From Bradyrhizobium sp. CCBAU 051011 (GTDB taxonomy: Bacteria; Pseudomonadota; Alphaproteobacteria; Rhizobiales; Xanthobacteraceae): 64,000 bases of DNA. Location: the NCBI RefSeq assembly GCF_009930815.1, contig NZ_CP022222.1:2212501-2276500 (forward strand), in the 5' to 3' direction. Made by a program: the position numbers and the translations under genes. The notes under the pieces are model-generated. The model was not told the origin of the DNA. It worked only from the letters and a program-made list of their open reading frames with translations, and made no database searches. Positions within the stretch are counted from its first letter, which is position 1, and each line of letters opens with the position of its first letter. This document shows, piece after piece, positions 28,054 through 38,542 of this stretch.

Positions 28054-28643
28054 AACGCCGTTCTTCCAGCTTGATACCCGAATTGGAGCCACCACGACGC
28101 AAGCGCGGCCTGAGCGACGAGGAGCGCGCGCTGTGGGAGAGCGTCGCCAAGCAGGTCAAGCCGCTGCGCAAGCGCCACCGCGTCGCGAAGCCGTCGGTTG
28201 CTTCAACCGAAGCCAATATCAAGATCGCGCCCAAACTGGCCGCTAGGCCAAAGCATGCCGCGCCGGCGCGAATCGTCCTGCCTTCAAGGCCGGAGCCACC
28301 GCCGCTGGCGCCGATCGGCCGCCGCGAACGATCGCACCTGTCACGTGGCCGCAAGGAGATCGATGCAAGGCTCGACCTGCACGGCATGACGCAGACGCGG
28401 GCGCATCGCGCGCTGTTCGGCTTCCTGCAACGCGCCCATCATGACGGGCTGACGTTCGTCCTGATCATAACCGGCAAGGGCAAGATGGGCGCGGAATCCG
28501 AACGCGGCGTGTTGCGCCGCCAGGTGCCGCAATGGCTCGGCCTGCCGGAATTCCGCTCGCTGGTGGTCGGCTTCGAGGAAGCCCATATCGGCCATGGCGG
28601 CGAGGGCGCCTTGTACGTTCGGGTGCGACGGGCGCGAGTTTAA
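28050..28643 (+). CDS. Smr-domain (MutS2 C-terminal-like) protein
   Basis: A 197-residue protein with a basic, poorly ordered N-terminus and a C-terminal Smr domain (about residues 105-195). The domain has the LDLHGMTQ motif, GKG (VLIITGKGKMG) and GGEGALYVRVRR. Smr domains bind or nick branched nucleic acids. The ATG overlaps the mltA stop by four bases. Specific function unknown. Confidence 0.9.
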   Translation: MKRRSSSLIPELEPPRRKRGLSDEERALWESVAKQVKPLRKRHRVAKPSVASTEANIKIAPKLAARPKHAAPARIVLPSRPEPPPLAPIGRRERSHLSRGRKEIDARLDLHGMTQTRAHRALFGFLQRAHHDGLTFVLIITGKGKMGAESERGVLRRQVPQWLGLPEFRSLVVGFEEAHIGHGGEGALYVRVRRARV

Positions 28644-29770
28644 AACGGACGCACGATTCCGACGCGAGGGATCAGCGTAACGATCCAGCCGAACACCACG
28701 GTCTTACGATCGTCCGCTGATATCGGCGGCGTGTCCTTTGAAGCCGGCAGCGCTTTCACCGCGTACAGGATCAGGAACATGCAAACGGTCCAATTCGAAA
28801 TCCACCTGGAATAATCGAATATCATCGCGAACATGACGAGATAGCCGAGACTGACGACAACGATTGCAGCAGCGACGATGCGGCGATGTGCTTCCATTGA
28901 TAACGTCGCGATCAGATTTAAGAAATATCGCCAGAGCGGCGTGTGCAGCCAGATCAGGAGCGCAAATACCGGAATGCCAAGAAGGTTGTGCGGCAGCCGC
29001 TGCCAGGTATCAAAGACCTCCTTCGACAGCGGCTGATACCAGATATAGCTAAAGCTCAGCAATTTGGTTTGCGATGGGTTCGCCATCCGGCTTTGCAGAT
29101 AGGAGACGAATTCCGCCTCCGGCACCGCCATCGTGCCGTAGAATTGCGCGGCGATGAAGAGCAGGCCTATGGCAGCGAGCGATGCGAGGCCAACGGTGGC
29201 ATTCTGCCGGCTCACGCCCTGCACGAGATAATGACGCAACACCACAATGGCGGCGATCGTCGGGACATACATCAGGAGATGGATGTGGTGGATCAGAACG
29301 AGCGTCGCCGAGAACGCCGCCGCGAGCAGCACATAGGCCAGCGACCGCGCCGGAAACAGCAGCAGGCAGATCGCGAACAGGCATCCATAAATATCGAAAT
29401 GCCCGAGCGTGTGCATGAAGTTCTTCAGGAAGAACGGCGAGCCCGCCATGAACACGAACAGCGGCAAATGCTTCTCGTCGAAGCCGAACGTTCGCCGGAA
29501 TAGCTGCACGAACAGTCCTGCCGTGATCAGCCACGCCGCGCCGCCCAGCGCGAACACCAGCCACACCGGCACCTTGGCCGCAAACAACGAGATGACCGCG
29601 CCGATCAGCGCGCGCTTGGTGAAGCCGAAATGGTAATCGACCAATAGATGGATATAGGGAACATAGGGCGGCAGCGTGATCTTGTGCCAGAAGACCCCGA
29701 TCAGCACGGCGGCATTGACGGCCAGCATCAACCGCCAGGGGTTTTCCCACACCCGCAAATCCAGATTCAT
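28640..29770 (-). CDS. Polytopic membrane protein of unknown function
   Basis: A 376-residue protein with about nine hydrophobic helices. Charged loops include LLVDYHFGFTKRALIGA near the N-terminus and a HTLGHFDIYG loop in the middle. The pattern, with His/Asp-rich luminal loops, resembles membrane proteins of polysaccharide synthesis, but I cannot name a family. The ATG at 29770 is chosen because upstream residues in the same frame are low-complexity repeat DNA. Its end overlaps the smr stop by four bases, tail to tail. Confidence 0.75.
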   Translation of the reverse strand: MNLDLRVWENPWRLMLAVNAAVLIGVFWHKITLPPYVPYIHLLVDYHFGFTKRALIGAVISLFAAKVPVWLVFALGGAAWLITAGLFVQLFRRTFGFDEKHLPLFVFMAGSPFFLKNFMHTLGHFDIYGCLFAICLLLFPARSLAYVLLAAAFSATLVLIHHIHLLMYVPTIAAIVVLRHYLVQGVSRQNATVGLASLAAIGLLFIAAQFYGTMAVPEAEFVSYLQSRMANPSQTKLLSFSYIWYQPLSKEVFDTWQRLPHNLLGIPVFALLIWLHTPLWRYFLNLIATLSMEAHRRIVAAAIVVVSLGYLVMFAMIFDYSRWISNWTVCMFLILYAVKALPASKDTPPISADDRKTVVFGWIVTLIPRVGIVRPF

Positions 29771-29875
29771 CGTCGTCCCGGTCAAGCGATAGCGCGAGCC
29801 GGGACCCATAACCACAGGCCGGCGCGACAGACGGGATAGCGGCCCCAGCGAAAACGCACAATGGAGATTTGGGCG

Positions 29876-30000
29876 CGTAGCCCGGATGGAGCGCAGCGCA
29901 ATCCGGGGCCTTGCCGCCAGCGGATTCACCGATCCCGGATTTCGCGGAGCCTGTCATCGGGCGCGCGTTCGCGCGACCCGTTGGCTGCATCCGGGCTACG
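29876..30000. repeat. Dispersed palindromic repeat, CGTAGCCCGGATG family
   Basis: CGTAGCCCGGATGGAGCGCA at the left is mirrored by TGCATCCGGGCTACG at the right end, about 125 bp apart, with GCAATCCGGGG and GATCCCGGATTTCGCGGAGC inside. It fills the gap after hslU. Confidence 0.75.
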
Positions 30001-30006
30001 AAGTTA

Positions 30007-31308
30007 CTACAGAATAAACCGGCTCAAATCAGCGTTCTTGGCGAGGTCGCCGATGTGCTTCTGCACGTAATCGGCATCGACCTTGATGGTCTCGCCATGA
30101 CGGTCCGGCGCTGCAAAGGATATCTCGTCGAGCACGCGCTCCATCACCGTCTGCAGGCGCCGCGCGCCGATGTTCTCGACCGTCGAATTGACGGCAACCG
30201 CAATGTCTGCCAGCGCGTCGACGGCGTCGCCGGTGATGTCGAGGGTGACGCCTTCGGTCTGCATCAGCGCGACATATTGCTTGATCAGCGACGCCTCCGG
30301 CTCGGTCAGGATCCGGCGCATGTCGTCGCGCGTCAGCGCTTCCAGCTCGACGCGGATCGGCAGGCGCCCCTGCAATTCCGGCAACAGGTCCGAGGGCTTT
30401 GCAATATGGAACGCGCCGGACGCGATGAACAGGACGTGGTCGGTCTTCACTGCGCCGTGCTTGGTCGTGACCGTGGTGCCTTCGATCAGCGGCAGCAGGT
30501 CGCGCTGCACACCCTCGCGCGAGACGTCGCCGCCAGTACGGCCATCGCGCACGCAGATCTTGTCGATCTCGTCCAGGAACACGATCCCGTTGTTTTCGAC
30601 CGCGCTGATCGCTTCCAGTACCAGCTGATCGCTGTCCAGCAGCTTGTCGGATTCCTCGTTGACGAGGATTTCGTGCGAGTTTTCGACCGTCAGGCGGCGG
30701 GTCTTGGTTCGTCCGCCGAGTTTGCCAAAAATGTCGCCGATCGAAATCGCGCCCATCTGCGCGCCGGGCATGCCCGGGATTTCGAACATCGGCATGCCGC
30801 CGGACGACTGCGTCTCGATCTCGATTTCCTTGTCGTTGAGCTCGCCGGCGCGCAGCTTCCTGCGGAAGGAATCGCGCGTTGCCGGGCTCGACGCCGGTCC
30901 GACCAGCGCATCCAGCACGCGCTCTTCGGCGGCCTGCTGCGCGCGGGCCTGTACGTCCTTGCGCTTGCGCTCGCGCATCTGGACGATTGCGACCTCGACG
31001 AGATCGCGGATGATCTGCTCGACATCGCGGCCGACATAACCGACTTCGGTGAACTTGGTGGCTTCGACCTTAATGAAGGGAGCGTTGGCAAGCTTCGCCA
31101 GCCGCCGCGCGATCTCGGTCTTGCCTACGCCGGTCGGCCCGATCATCAGGATGTTCTTCGGCAGCACCTCTTCGCGCAAGTTGCCGGTGAGCTGCAGCCG
31201 CCGCCAGCGGTTGCGCAACGCGATCGAGACGGCGCGCTTGGCGTCGGCCTGACCGACAATGAAGCGGTCGAGTTCGGAGACGATTTCACGGGGAGAAAAG
31301 TCGGTCAT
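30007..31308 (-). CDS. hslU: ATP-dependent protease ATPase subunit HslU
   Basis: AAA+ unfoldase (433 residues) that feeds substrates to HslV. Walker A is [17 protein letters not shown], with the family start [20 protein letters not shown]. Walker B is [12 protein letters not shown] and the sensor region [19 protein letters not shown]. The C-terminal tail ends DLSRFIL, which docks in HslV. The ATG at 31308 fits the conserved N-terminus. hslV lies about 1.7 kb upstream on the same strand, separated by three other genes. Confidence 0.97.
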   Translation of the reverse strand: MTDFSPREIVSELDRFIVGQADAKRAVSIALRNRWRRLQLTGNLREEVLPKNILMIGPTGVGKTEIARRLAKLANAPFIKVEATKFTEVGYVGRDVEQIIRDLVEVAIVQMRERKRKDVQARAQQAAEERVLDALVGPASSPATRDSFRRKLRAGELNDKEIEIETQSSGGMPMFEIPGMPGAQMGAISIGDIFGKLGGRTKTRRLTVENSHEILVNEESDKLLDSDQLVLEAISAVENNGIVFLDEIDKICVRDGRTGGDVSREGVQRDLLPLIEGTTVTTKHGAVKTDHVLFIASGAFHIAKPSDLLPELQGRLPIRVELEALTRDDMRRILTEPEASLIKQYVALMQTEGVTLDITGDAVDALADIAVAVNSTVENIGARRLQTVMERVLDEISFAAPDRHGETIKVDADYVQKHIGDLAKNADLSRFIL

Positions 31309-31360
31309 GTGTCCTAGGTAGGCGTCCAATGTTGCGAGAACAAGCCGCAGGTGAGGCAGA

Positions 31361-31972
31361 TCAGATGATCGGCGGCCCACCTTGCCATAGCTTAATCGCC
31401 TCGAAGGGATGAATCAGCATGATGATGTTGAGCGTCAGATTGTCGCGAATGTGCAGCGCCAACACGAGCTCGAACAGCAGCGCCATCGCCACGGTGATGG
31501 CCACCGGAAGCATTTTTGCCAGCAGGAAGCCGCCGATCATCGCAAGCATATCGGCGACCGAATTGACGATGGTGTCGCCGAAATAATCCAGCGAGATCGT
31601 GCCGGCGCGGTAGCGGTTGATGATCCAGTCGGAATTCTCGACCAGTTCCCAGCCGCCCTCGACCAGCATCGCGAGGATCAGGCGGCCCTGCCAGGCAAGG
31701 CGCGGGAACGCGAGGAAGGCGGCGCCGTAGAACAGGAAACCGTGCAGGACGTGCGACAGCGTGTACCAGTCGGCGATGTGCTGCGAATTCTCTGAGCTCA
31801 GCACCACGCCGTGCCAGAGTTTGACATAGCCGCAGGCGCAGATCGGCAGCCGGCCCATCCCGTACAGGATTGCGGCCTGAAGTGCGATAATGCCGGCGGC
31901 GATTGCGAACCAATGCCAGGCCGAAAGTGCGCGGGTAGCCGAAGCTTTTTCGATGCTGCTGGTAGAGGTCAT
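31361..31972 (-). CDS. DUF2585 / UPF0314 membrane protein
   Basis: A 203-residue protein with about five membrane helices. The conserved block [20 protein letters not shown] is followed by [18 protein letters not shown] and [17 protein letters not shown], the marks of this alphaproteobacterial family. Function unknown. Its ATG overlaps the upstream acetyltransferase stop by four bases, so it belongs to the hslV-hslU transcript. Confidence 0.88.
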   Translation of the reverse strand: MTSTSSIEKASATRALSAWHWFAIAAGIIALQAAILYGMGRLPICACGYVKLWHGVVLSSENSQHIADWYTLSHVLHGFLFYGAAFLAFPRLAWQGRLILAMLVEGGWELVENSDWIINRYRAGTISLDYFGDTIVNSVADMLAMIGGFLLAKMLPVAITVAMALLFELVLALHIRDNLTLNIIMLIHPFEAIKLWQGGPPII

Positions 31973-32457
31973 GCGTTGCGCACCATCAGTAGAGCGGGCC
32001 CATCAGGTGTGTCGACCATACCAGCTTTTTCAAACCCCGCCTTCTCATAGGCACGAACGGCCCGGGTATTCGCCGGATCGGGATCGGTGACAATGCGCGG
32101 CGCACCATTCCGCAGGCGCTCGTCGACGAAGGCGCGAATGAACGCCGAACCATGGCCGCGTTCGATCATATCGGGCTCGCCGATGAACTGGTCGATGCCG
32201 CGGGTGCCGCGCGGATGTTCGCCAAACCCTGAATTCCACGCGGTCAGGTCGTAGCATTGCAAATAGGCGAAATCGCTGCTGCCTGCCGAAACGATGAACT
32301 GGTCCATCGCGGGTTCGTTCAAGTCGCCACTGACCAGGTCATATTGCTCGGCCGGATCGCCCCACCATTGCACCACGTGCGGCGCTGCCAGCCAGCGCCG
32401 GACCAGCGGCAAATCGGCCGATGTCATCGAACGAAACTGATAGGGATCATCCGGCAT
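31969..32457 (-). CDS. GNAT N-acetyltransferase (tandem copy 1)
   Basis: GNAT-fold acyl-CoA transferase of 162 residues, similar to AacA4/IAT-type enzymes. The N-terminal [20 protein letters not shown] leads to the acyl-CoA pyrophosphate-binding region ([15 protein letters not shown] in spirit, read as [17 protein letters not shown]). The C-terminal [17 protein letters not shown] follows. A paralogue lies directly upstream. The start at 32457 is preferred because it matches the paralogue's length; an ATG seven codons earlier is possible. Substrate unknown; resistance should not be assumed. Confidence 0.85.
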   Translation of the reverse strand: MPDDPYQFRSMTSADLPLVRRWLAAPHVVQWWGDPAEQYDLVSGDLNEPAMDQFIVSAGSSDFAYLQCYDLTAWNSGFGEHPRGTRGIDQFIGEPDMIERGHGSAFIRAFVDERLRNGAPRIVTDPDPANTRAVRAYEKAGFEKAGMVDTPDGPALLMVRNA

Positions 32458-32470
32458 CGCCTGCCTTGTA

Positions 32471-32953
32471 TCACGCATCGCGCACCATCAGCAGCGCCGG
32501 GCCATCGGGCGTGTCTACTTCGCGCACGCGACGGCAGCCGGCTTTCTCATAGGCCCTGATCGCACGCGAATTGGTCGGGCTCGGATCAATCACGATCCGC
32601 GGTACGCCTTTCCTCATCAGCCGTTCAATGAAAGAGCGGATGAAAGCCGATCCATGGCCGAGCGCAAGCTTATCGGCTTCGCCGATAAATTGGTCGATTC
32701 CCCTTGTGCCGGTGGGCTGCGGTCCAAGGCCGCTGTGCCATTCGCCGATCTGGTAGCATTGCAGATAGCCGAGAGGATGATCATCCAGCGTCACAATGAA
32801 CTGCGCCACGTCGGGATGGTCGAGATCGCCGCTGACGAACTCAAACGCCTCAGGATCATGCCACCATTCGGCGACATGCGGTTGCGCCAGCCAGCGCTGG
32901 ATCAGCGGGAGGTCAGCCGCCGTCATCGGGCGGAAGGCATATTCCGATGCCAT
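32471..32953 (-). CDS. GNAT N-acetyltransferase (tandem copy 2)
   Basis: Paralogue of the downstream gene: [37 protein letters not shown] and SRAIRAYEKAGCRR line up with the copy at 31969-32457. The product is 160 residues. The pair arose by tandem duplication and both keep the acetyl-CoA motif. It lies nine bases after the hslV stop. Confidence 0.86.
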   Translation of the reverse strand: MASEYAFRPMTAADLPLIQRWLAQPHVAEWWHDPEAFEFVSGDLDHPDVAQFIVTLDDHPLGYLQCYQIGEWHSGLGPQPTGTRGIDQFIGEADKLALGHGSAFIRSFIERLMRKGVPRIVIDPSPTNSRAIRAYEKAGCRRVREVDTPDGPALLMVRDA

Positions 32954-32962
32954 GGGCGCGTC

Positions 32963-33514
32963 CTACAGCGTTTCGATCGTGACGTTCCGGTTGGTATAGA
33001 CGCAGATGTCGGCCGCGATATCGAGCGCGCGACGCACGATGGTCTCGGCATCCTTGTCGGTTTCGACCAGGGCGCGGGCGGCGGCCAGTGCGTAATTGCC
33101 GCCGGAGCCGATCGCCATCACGCCCGCTTCCGGCTCCAGCACGTCGCCGGTGCCGGTCAGGACCAGCGAGACGTCCTTGTCGGCAACGATCATCATGGCC
33201 TCCAGCCGGCGCAGATAGCGGTCGGTCCGCCAGTCCTTGGCGAGTTCGACCGCCGCGCGGGTCAATTGCCCCGGATACTGCTCGAGCTTGCTTTCCAGCC
33301 GCTCGAACAGGGTGAAGGCATCGGCGGTGGCCCCGGCAAAGCCGCCGATCACGTCACCCTTGCCGATTTTGCGGACCTTTTTGGCGTTGGCCTTGATGAC
33401 GGTCTGGCCGATCGAGACCTGGCCGTCGCCGCCGATTACCACCTTGCCGCCTTTACGGACCGTCAAAATCGTCGTGCCGTGCCAGATCGGCAGGTTGTTC
33501 TCTGATGCTTGCAT
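32963..33514 (-). CDS. hslV: ATP-dependent protease subunit HslV
   Basis: Proteasome-like threonine protease of 183 residues. The peptide is cut before Thr14 in [11 protein letters not shown], exposing the nucleophile, and the conserved Lys ([20 protein letters not shown]) is present. [18 protein letters not shown] and [14 protein letters not shown] are typical. It starts the hslV-GNAT-GNAT-DUF2585-hslU set and is divergent from hisB. Confidence 0.97.
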   Translation of the reverse strand: MQASENNLPIWHGTTILTVRKGGKVVIGGDGQVSIGQTVIKANAKKVRKIGKGDVIGGFAGATADAFTLFERLESKLEQYPGQLTRAAVELAKDWRTDRYLRRLEAMMIVADKDVSLVLTGTGDVLEPEAGVMAIGSGGNYALAAARALVETDKDAETIVRRALDIAADICVYTNRNVTIETL

Positions 33515-33706
33515 GGATTGTCCTCGTTCCCGTCAGATTTAGGGGCTGGCGGGGAGGGTTACAATCGCGGCATTTGGGCCGGAATCCCGGTCACCATAGG
33601 CCGAACTTCGGCCCGCCGAGCGTCATCCCGCAGTAGCGAAGGTGACATCCGCCTGTTAAAAGGGCCGCGTTTTCGGCCCCCAAGCGGCCCAAGGGAAGCA
33701 ATTTTC

Positions 33707-34300
33707 ATGCGCACAGCGTCCATCAAGCGCAAGACCAAGGAAACCGACATCGAGGTGGCGGTGAACCTCGACGGATCAGGCGTATCCAAGGTTTCGACCG
33801 GGATCGGCTTTTTCGACCATATGCTCGATCTCCTGGCCCGGCATTCCCGCATCGACATCACCGTCAAGGCCGATGGCGACCTCCACGTCGACCACCACCA
33901 CACCACCGAGGACGTCGGCATCGCACTTGGGCAGGCCGTGAAGCAGGCGCTCGGCACCATGGCCGGCATCACCCGCTATGCCTCGGTCCACATGCCGATG
34001 GACGAGACGCTGTCGCGCGTCGTGATCGACATTTCGGGCCGGCCGGTCTTGGTGTTCAAGGTCGATTTTCCGCGCGACAAGGTCGGCCAGTTCGACACCG
34101 AGCTGGTGCGCGAATGGTTCAACGCCTTCACCATCAACGCCGGCGTGACTTTGCACGTCGAGACCTTATATGGCGAGAATAGCCATCATATCGCCGAATC
34201 CTGTTTCAAGGGTCTGGCAAGGGCGCTCCGTGCCGCAGTCGCGATCGATCCGCGCAACGCAGGCGAAGTGCCTTCCACCAAGGGTCAGCTCGGCGGCTGA
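33707..34300 (+). CDS. hisB: Imidazoleglycerol-phosphate dehydratase
   Basis: Sixth step of histidine synthesis. The 197-residue monofunctional enzyme has the paired Mn-binding signatures [16 protein letters not shown] and, near the end, [21 protein letters not shown]. The length is normal. The ATG at 33707 is preferred; the frame extends 66 codons upstream into the hslV-hisB spacer without family similarity. First gene of the hisB-hisHAFE-coaA set. Confidence 0.97.
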   Translation: MRTASIKRKTKETDIEVAVNLDGSGVSKVSTGIGFFDHMLDLLARHSRIDITVKADGDLHVDHHHTTEDVGIALGQAVKQALGTMAGITRYASVHMPMDETLSRVVIDISGRPVLVFKVDFPRDKVGQFDTELVREWFNAFTINAGVTLHVETLYGENSHHIAESCFKGLARALRAAVAIDPRNAGEVPSTKGQLGG

Positions 34301-34332
34301 TTATCGTTCGCGTCTCGCGGCGGAGAGCTACG

Positions 34333-34866
34333 ATGCGGGTTTATACAGTGCATGCCCCCGTGGGTGACGGCGCCGACCTGGCGGCGGCCGATAAATTCGT
34401 CTTCGTTCGTGACGGCTTCCATTTCTGGGCTGCAGTCGCGAGCGTGATCTGGCTGCTTTGGCATCGCCTTTGGCTGGCATTGATCGGCTGGATCGTTCTG
34501 GTTATTGCGATCCAGTTCGGAATGGCGGCGCTTGGCGCCACCCGCGGTACGATCTTCATCGTTGACGTCCTGTTAGCCATTCTGATGGGGCTCGAAGCGG
34601 CCAGCTTGCGGCGCTGGACACTTTCTCGGCGCAAATGGCGCCAGCTAGACATCGTGGTCGCCGACGACCAGGAAGCGGCCGAGCGCCGCTTCTTCGAGCG
34701 CTGGGCTGCGAAGCAGCGGGGCTTCACCAATGACCAATACGCGGTCGATCGCGGCGGACCGCCGCCGACCCGCAACGTCCCCGGCCAGTCGTTCTCCAAA
34801 CCGCCGCCGCCACTGCCGCAGGGCGGGATCATCGGCCTGTTCCCGGAGCCGGGAGGACCGCGATGA
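34333..34866 (+). CDS. DUF2628 membrane protein
   Basis: A 177-residue protein with three hydrophobic helices. It begins [20 protein letters not shown] and [20 protein letters not shown], the conserved start of DUF2628 proteins, and ends in a Pro-rich cytosolic tail. It sits between hisB and hisH, overlapping hisH by four bases, a position shared by other alphaproteobacteria. No role in histidine synthesis is known. Confidence 0.85.
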   Translation: MRVYTVHAPVGDGADLAAADKFVFVRDGFHFWAAVASVIWLLWHRLWLALIGWIVLVIAIQFGMAALGATRGTIFIVDVLLAILMGLEAASLRRWTLSRRKWRQLDIVVADDQEAAERRFFERWAAKQRGFTNDQYAVDRGGPPPTRNVPGQSFSKPPPPLPQGGIIGLFPEPGGPR

Positions 34867-35513
34867 CCGTTGCGATCGTCGATTACGGCTCGGGCAATCT
34901 TCACTCGGCGGCGAAGGCGTTTGAGCGCGCCGCGCGGAGCATGGAAGAGCCGCAGAAGGTCATGGTGACGCGCGATCCGGACGCGGTGTTTCGCGCCGAC
35001 CGTATTGTGCTGCCCGGTGTCGGCGCCTTTGCCGATTGCCGCCGCGGCCTCGACGCCGTGGATGGCATGCTGGAAGCGATGACGGAAGCGGTGCGCGTCA
35101 AGGCGCGGCCGTTCTTCGGCATCTGCGTCGGCATGCAGTTGATGGCAACCCGCGGCAAAGAGCATGTCACGACCGACGGCTTCAACTGGATCGCGGGTGA
35201 CGTCGAGAAGATTTCGCCGCGCGAGGAAAACCTGAAAATCCCGCACATGGGCTGGAATACGCTCGACATGGTCCGCGAGCATCCGGTGCTGGAACGCCTG
35301 CCGCTCGGGCCGAAGGGCCGCCATGCCTATTTTGTGCATTCGTTCCATCTCAACGCTTCGAACGAGGCCGATGTGCTGGCGCGCGCCGACTATGGCGGGC
35401 CGGTGACGGCGATGGTCGGCAAGGACACCGCCATCGGCACGCAGTTTCACCCCGAGAAGAGCCAGCGGTTTGGATTGGCCCTGATCTCGAATTTCCTGAA
35501 GTGGAAGCCGTGA
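34863..35513 (+). CDS. hisH: Imidazole glycerol phosphate synthase, glutaminase subunit HisH
   Basis: Class I glutamine amidotransferase of 216 residues that supplies ammonia to HisF. The catalytic Cys88 is in [11 protein letters not shown] and the His-Glu pair in [10 protein letters not shown]. The N-terminal [16 protein letters not shown] is typical. The four-base overlaps with the DUF2628 gene and with hisA suggest coupled translation. Confidence 0.97.
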   Translation: MTVAIVDYGSGNLHSAAKAFERAARSMEEPQKVMVTRDPDAVFRADRIVLPGVGAFADCRRGLDAVDGMLEAMTEAVRVKARPFFGICVGMQLMATRGKEHVTTDGFNWIAGDVEKISPREENLKIPHMGWNTLDMVREHPVLERLPLGPKGRHAYFVHSFHLNASNEADVLARADYGGPVTAMVGKDTAIGTQFHPEKSQRFGLALISNFLKWKP

Positions 35514-36250
35514 TTCTCTTTCCCGCCGTCGACCTGAAAAACGGCCAGTGCGTGCGCCTCGAGCAGGGCGACATGGCGCGCGCCACCGTGTTCAACCTCG
35601 ATCCCGCAGCACAGGCGCGTTCCTTCGCCGAACAGGGGTTCGAATATCTCCACGTCGTCGATCTCGACGGCGCCTTTGCCGGCAAGCCGATGAATGCGCT
35701 CGCCGTCGAGGCGATGCTGAAGGCGGTCACCATGCCGGTGCAACTCGGCGGCGGCATCCGCGATCTCAAGACCGTGGAAGCCTGGCTCGACAAGGGCATC
35801 GCACGCGTCATCATCGGCACGGCCGCGGTGCGCGATCCGGAACTGGTGAAGAGCGCCGCGAAAAAATTCCCGGGCCGCGTCGCCGTGGGACTCGACGCAC
35901 GTGACGGCAAGGTCGCTGTCGAAGGCTGGGCCGAAACCTCGCAGGTGACCGCGCTCGAAATCGCGCAACGGTTTGAGGACGCTGGCGTCGCCGCGATCAT
36001 CTTCACCGACATCGCCCGCGACGGGCTGTTGAAGGGCCTCAACCTCGATGCCACGATCGCGCTGGCCGAGCGTATCTCGATCCCCGTCATCGCCTCCGGC
36101 GGTTTTGCATCCATTGAGGACGTCAAGGCGCTCTTGGAGCCACGCGCCAAAAAGCTCGCCGGCGCCATTGCGGGCCGCGCGCTTTATGACGGACGGCTCG
36201 ATCCTGCTGCAGCCCTGACGCTGATCCGCAACGCGCGCGCCGCGGCCTAG
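35510..36250 (+). CDS. hisA: Phosphoribosylformimino-AICAR-P isomerase HisA
   Basis: TIM-barrel isomerase of 246 residues for the fourth step of histidine synthesis. It begins [20 protein letters not shown], with one catalytic Asp, and has [31 protein letters not shown] and [16 protein letters not shown]. The GTG at 35510 overlaps the hisH stop (GTGA); a GTG three codons earlier is less likely. Confidence 0.97.
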   Translation: MILFPAVDLKNGQCVRLEQGDMARATVFNLDPAAQARSFAEQGFEYLHVVDLDGAFAGKPMNALAVEAMLKAVTMPVQLGGGIRDLKTVEAWLDKGIARVIIGTAAVRDPELVKSAAKKFPGRVAVGLDARDGKVAVEGWAETSQVTALEIAQRFEDAGVAAIIFTDIARDGLLKGLNLDATIALAERISIPVIASGGFASIEDVKALLEPRAKKLAGAIAGRALYDGRLDPAAALTLIRNARAAA

Positions 36251-36260
36251 GAGTTTCGCC

Positions 36261-37037
36261 ATGTTCAAGGTCCGCGTCATTCCCTGTCTCGACGTCAAGG
36301 ACGGTCGCGTGGTCAAGGGCGTCAATTTCGTGGACTTGCGCGATGCCGGCGATCCTGTCGAAGCGGCGATTGCATATGACGCCGCAGGCGCCGACGAATT
36401 GTGCTTCCTCGACATCACCGCCACCCACGAAAACCGCGGCACCATGCTGGACGTCGTGCGGCGCACGGCGGAGGCCTGCTTCATGCCGGTGACGGTCGGC
36501 GGCGGGGTGCGGACCATCGAGGATATCAAGACGCTCTTGCGCTCCGGCGCCGACAAGGTCTCGATCAACTCGGCCGCCGTCTCCAACCGCGAATTCGTCA
36601 AGCAGGCGGCCGAAAAATTCGGCGAACAGTGCATCGTGGTCGCGATCGACGCCAAGCGGGTCAAGCGCGCCGGCGGTTCGGACCGCTGGGAGATATTCAC
36701 CCATGGCGGCCGCAACTCCACCGGGATCGATGCCATCGAATACGCGCAGGAAGTGGTGTCGCTCGGCGCTGGCGAAATCCTTCTGACCTCAATGGACCGG
36801 GACGGCACGCGGCAAGGGTTCGACCTGCCGCTGACGCAGGCCATCGCCGACAGTGTCCCCGTACCGGTCATCGCCTCCGGCGGTGTCGGCAATCTCGACC
36901 ATCTCGTCGACGGCATCCGCGAGGGCCACGCCACCGCGGTGCTGGCCGCCTCGATATTCCACTTCGGCGAATTTACCATACGCCAAGCCAAGGAGCACAT
37001 GGTCCGCGCTGGCCTGCCGATGCGGCTCGATCCCTGA
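36261..37037 (+). CDS. hisF: Imidazole glycerol phosphate synthase, cyclase subunit HisF
   Basis: TIM-barrel cyclase of 258 residues, paralogous to HisA. The catalytic Asp11 lies in [18 protein letters not shown] and the second in [27 protein letters not shown] and [17 protein letters not shown] are diagnostic. It lies ten bases after hisA. Confidence 0.98.
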   Translation: MFKVRVIPCLDVKDGRVVKGVNFVDLRDAGDPVEAAIAYDAAGADELCFLDITATHENRGTMLDVVRRTAEACFMPVTVGGGVRTIEDIKTLLRSGADKVSINSAAVSNREFVKQAAEKFGEQCIVVAIDAKRVKRAGGSDRWEIFTHGGRNSTGIDAIEYAQEVVSLGAGEILLTSMDRDGTRQGFDLPLTQAIADSVPVPVIASGGVGNLDHLVDGIREGHATAVLAASIFHFGEFTIRQAKEHMVRAGLPMRLDP

Positions 37038-37120
37038 CGACTCCCTGTCACAAAAGTGCTAAGTCCCTGTTCGGGACGGTGCCGCGGCCTTCGGCCGGGC
37101 GCGAGTGTTGAGTTCGGTTG

Positions 37121-37444
37121 ATGTCGCGTTTCACGATCCACGATCTGGCCGCCACCATCGATGCACGGGCCGCATCGGGAGGAGAGGCGTCCTACACCCG
37201 CAAATTGCTCGACAAGGGTGCGGAGCACTGCGCCAAGAAGCTGGGCGAGGAGGCGGTCGAGACCGTGATCGCGGCGATCGAGAACGATCGCGGCCACCTG
37301 ATCGCCGAAAGCGCCGATCTCGTATTTCACCTGCTGGTGCTTTTGAAGTCGCGTGGCGTGACGCTCGAGGAGGTCGAAGCCGCGCTGGCGCAGCGGACGT
37401 CGATGTCCGGGCTTGAGGAGAAGGCGTCGCGCAAGCGCGACTGA
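37121..37444 (+). CDS. hisE: Phosphoribosyl-ATP diphosphatase HisE
   Basis: Second step of histidine synthesis, removing pyrophosphate from PR-ATP. The 107-residue MazG-like helical protein has GGEASYTRKLLDKGAEHCAK and KKLGEEAVETVIAA, then ESADLVFHLLVLLKSRG carrying the metal ligands. The ATG at 37121 follows an 83-bp gap after hisF. Confidence 0.96.
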   Translation: MSRFTIHDLAATIDARAASGGEASYTRKLLDKGAEHCAKKLGEEAVETVIAAIENDRGHLIAESADLVFHLLVLLKSRGVTLEEVEAALAQRTSMSGLEEKASRKRD

Positions 37445-37459
37445 CCGAGAGGACAGCTG

Positions 37460-38416
37460 ATGGATATTCGGGCTCCCGACCAGCAGTACAACCCTTACCG
37501 CATCTTCACGCGCGAGCAGTGGGCGCGGCTGCGTGACGACACGCCGATGACGCTGGAGCCGGGCGAGTTCGAGCGGCTGCGTTCGATGCACGACCGCCTC
37601 GACATGCAGGAGGTCGAGGACATCTACCTGCCGCTGTCGCGCCTGTTGTCGATCTATGTCGACGCCACCCACCGCCTCTACCAGGCGCAGCGCCAGTTTC
37701 TGGCGATCCGCGATCGCAAGGTGCCCTACATCATCGGCGTCGCCGGCTCGGTGGCAGTCGGCAAATCGACCACCGCGCGCGTGCTGCAGGCGCTCCTGGC
37801 GCGCTGGTCGCCGCGGCCCAAGGTCGACCTGGTGACGACAGACGGTTTCCTGTTTCCCAATGCCGTGCTGGAGCGGCAGGGCCTGATGCAGAAAAAGGGC
37901 TTTCCCGAGAGTTACGATCTGCCGACGTTGCTCGCGTTCCTCTCCGACATCAAGGCCGGCCGCCGGCCGGTGCGCGCGCCGGTCTATTCGCATCTGGTCT
38001 ACGACATCGTGCCGAACCAGTGGATCGAGGTCGACCGCCCCGACATCCTGATCGTTGAGGGCGTCAACGTGCTGCAGACCGGCCGCCTGCCGCGCGACGG
38101 CAAGGCGGTGCCCGTGGTGTCCGACTTCTTCGACTTCTCCGTCTATATCGACGCCGAGGAACAGGTGCTGCGCGAATGGTATGTACGGCGCTTCCTCGCG
38201 CTCAGGGACACCGCATTCCACGATCCCAAATCGTACTTCCATCGCTACGCCGTGCTATCGGACGAGGAGGCGACTGCGACCGCGATCGCGATCTGGGAGC
38301 GCACCAACCTCGCCAATCTCGAGGACAATATTTTGCCGACCCGTCCGCGCGCGACGCTGATCCTGAAAAAGCGCGCCGACCATCTGGTCGAGACGGTCGC
38401 GCTGCGGCGGTTGTGA
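37460..38416 (+). CDS. coaA: Pantothenate kinase, type I
   Basis: First committed step of CoA synthesis (318 residues). It begins [20 protein letters not shown]. The P-loop is [19 protein letters not shown], and [19 protein letters not shown] and [14 protein letters not shown] follow. It starts 15 bp after hisE; his genes next to coaA are common in rhizobia. Confidence 0.96.
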   Translation: MDIRAPDQQYNPYRIFTREQWARLRDDTPMTLEPGEFERLRSMHDRLDMQEVEDIYLPLSRLLSIYVDATHRLYQAQRQFLAIRDRKVPYIIGVAGSVAVGKSTTARVLQALLARWSPRPKVDLVTTDGFLFPNAVLERQGLMQKKGFPESYDLPTLLAFLSDIKAGRRPVRAPVYSHLVYDIVPNQWIEVDRPDILIVEGVNVLQTGRLPRDGKAVPVVSDFFDFSVYIDAEEQVLREWYVRRFLALRDTAFHDPKSYFHRYAVLSDEEATATAIAIWERTNLANLEDNILPTRPRATLILKKRADHLVETVALRRL

Positions 38417-38433
38417 CCTCCGCGCCGGTTTCC

Positions 38434-38523
38434 TAGGGTGGGCAAAGGCGCGTTTGCGCCGTGCCCACCATCTTTCCTGATCGCTAACTGAAATGGTGGG
38501 CACGCTTCGCTTTGCCCACCCTA
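38434..38523. repeat. Dispersed palindromic repeat, TAGGGTGGGCAAAG family
   Basis: TAGGGTGGGCAAAGGCGCGT is mirrored by CTTCGCTTTGCCCACCCTA, with GTGCCCACCATC/AATGGTGGGCAC inside: two nested pairs of arms. It lies in the convergent gap between coaA and the histidine kinase and could form a long hairpin in either transcript. Confidence 0.78.
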
Positions 38524-38542
38524 CAAATCCTTCGCTATCACC

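Noticed and set aside
31969..32953. Aminoglycoside resistance by the GNAT pair
   Set aside because: Similarity is to a broad family; nothing in sequence or context shows a drug substrate.
35447..38242. A 931-codon open frame antisense to the his genes and coaA
   Set aside because: The opposite strand holds continuous, well-conserved enzymes; long antisense frames are usual in high-GC DNA.
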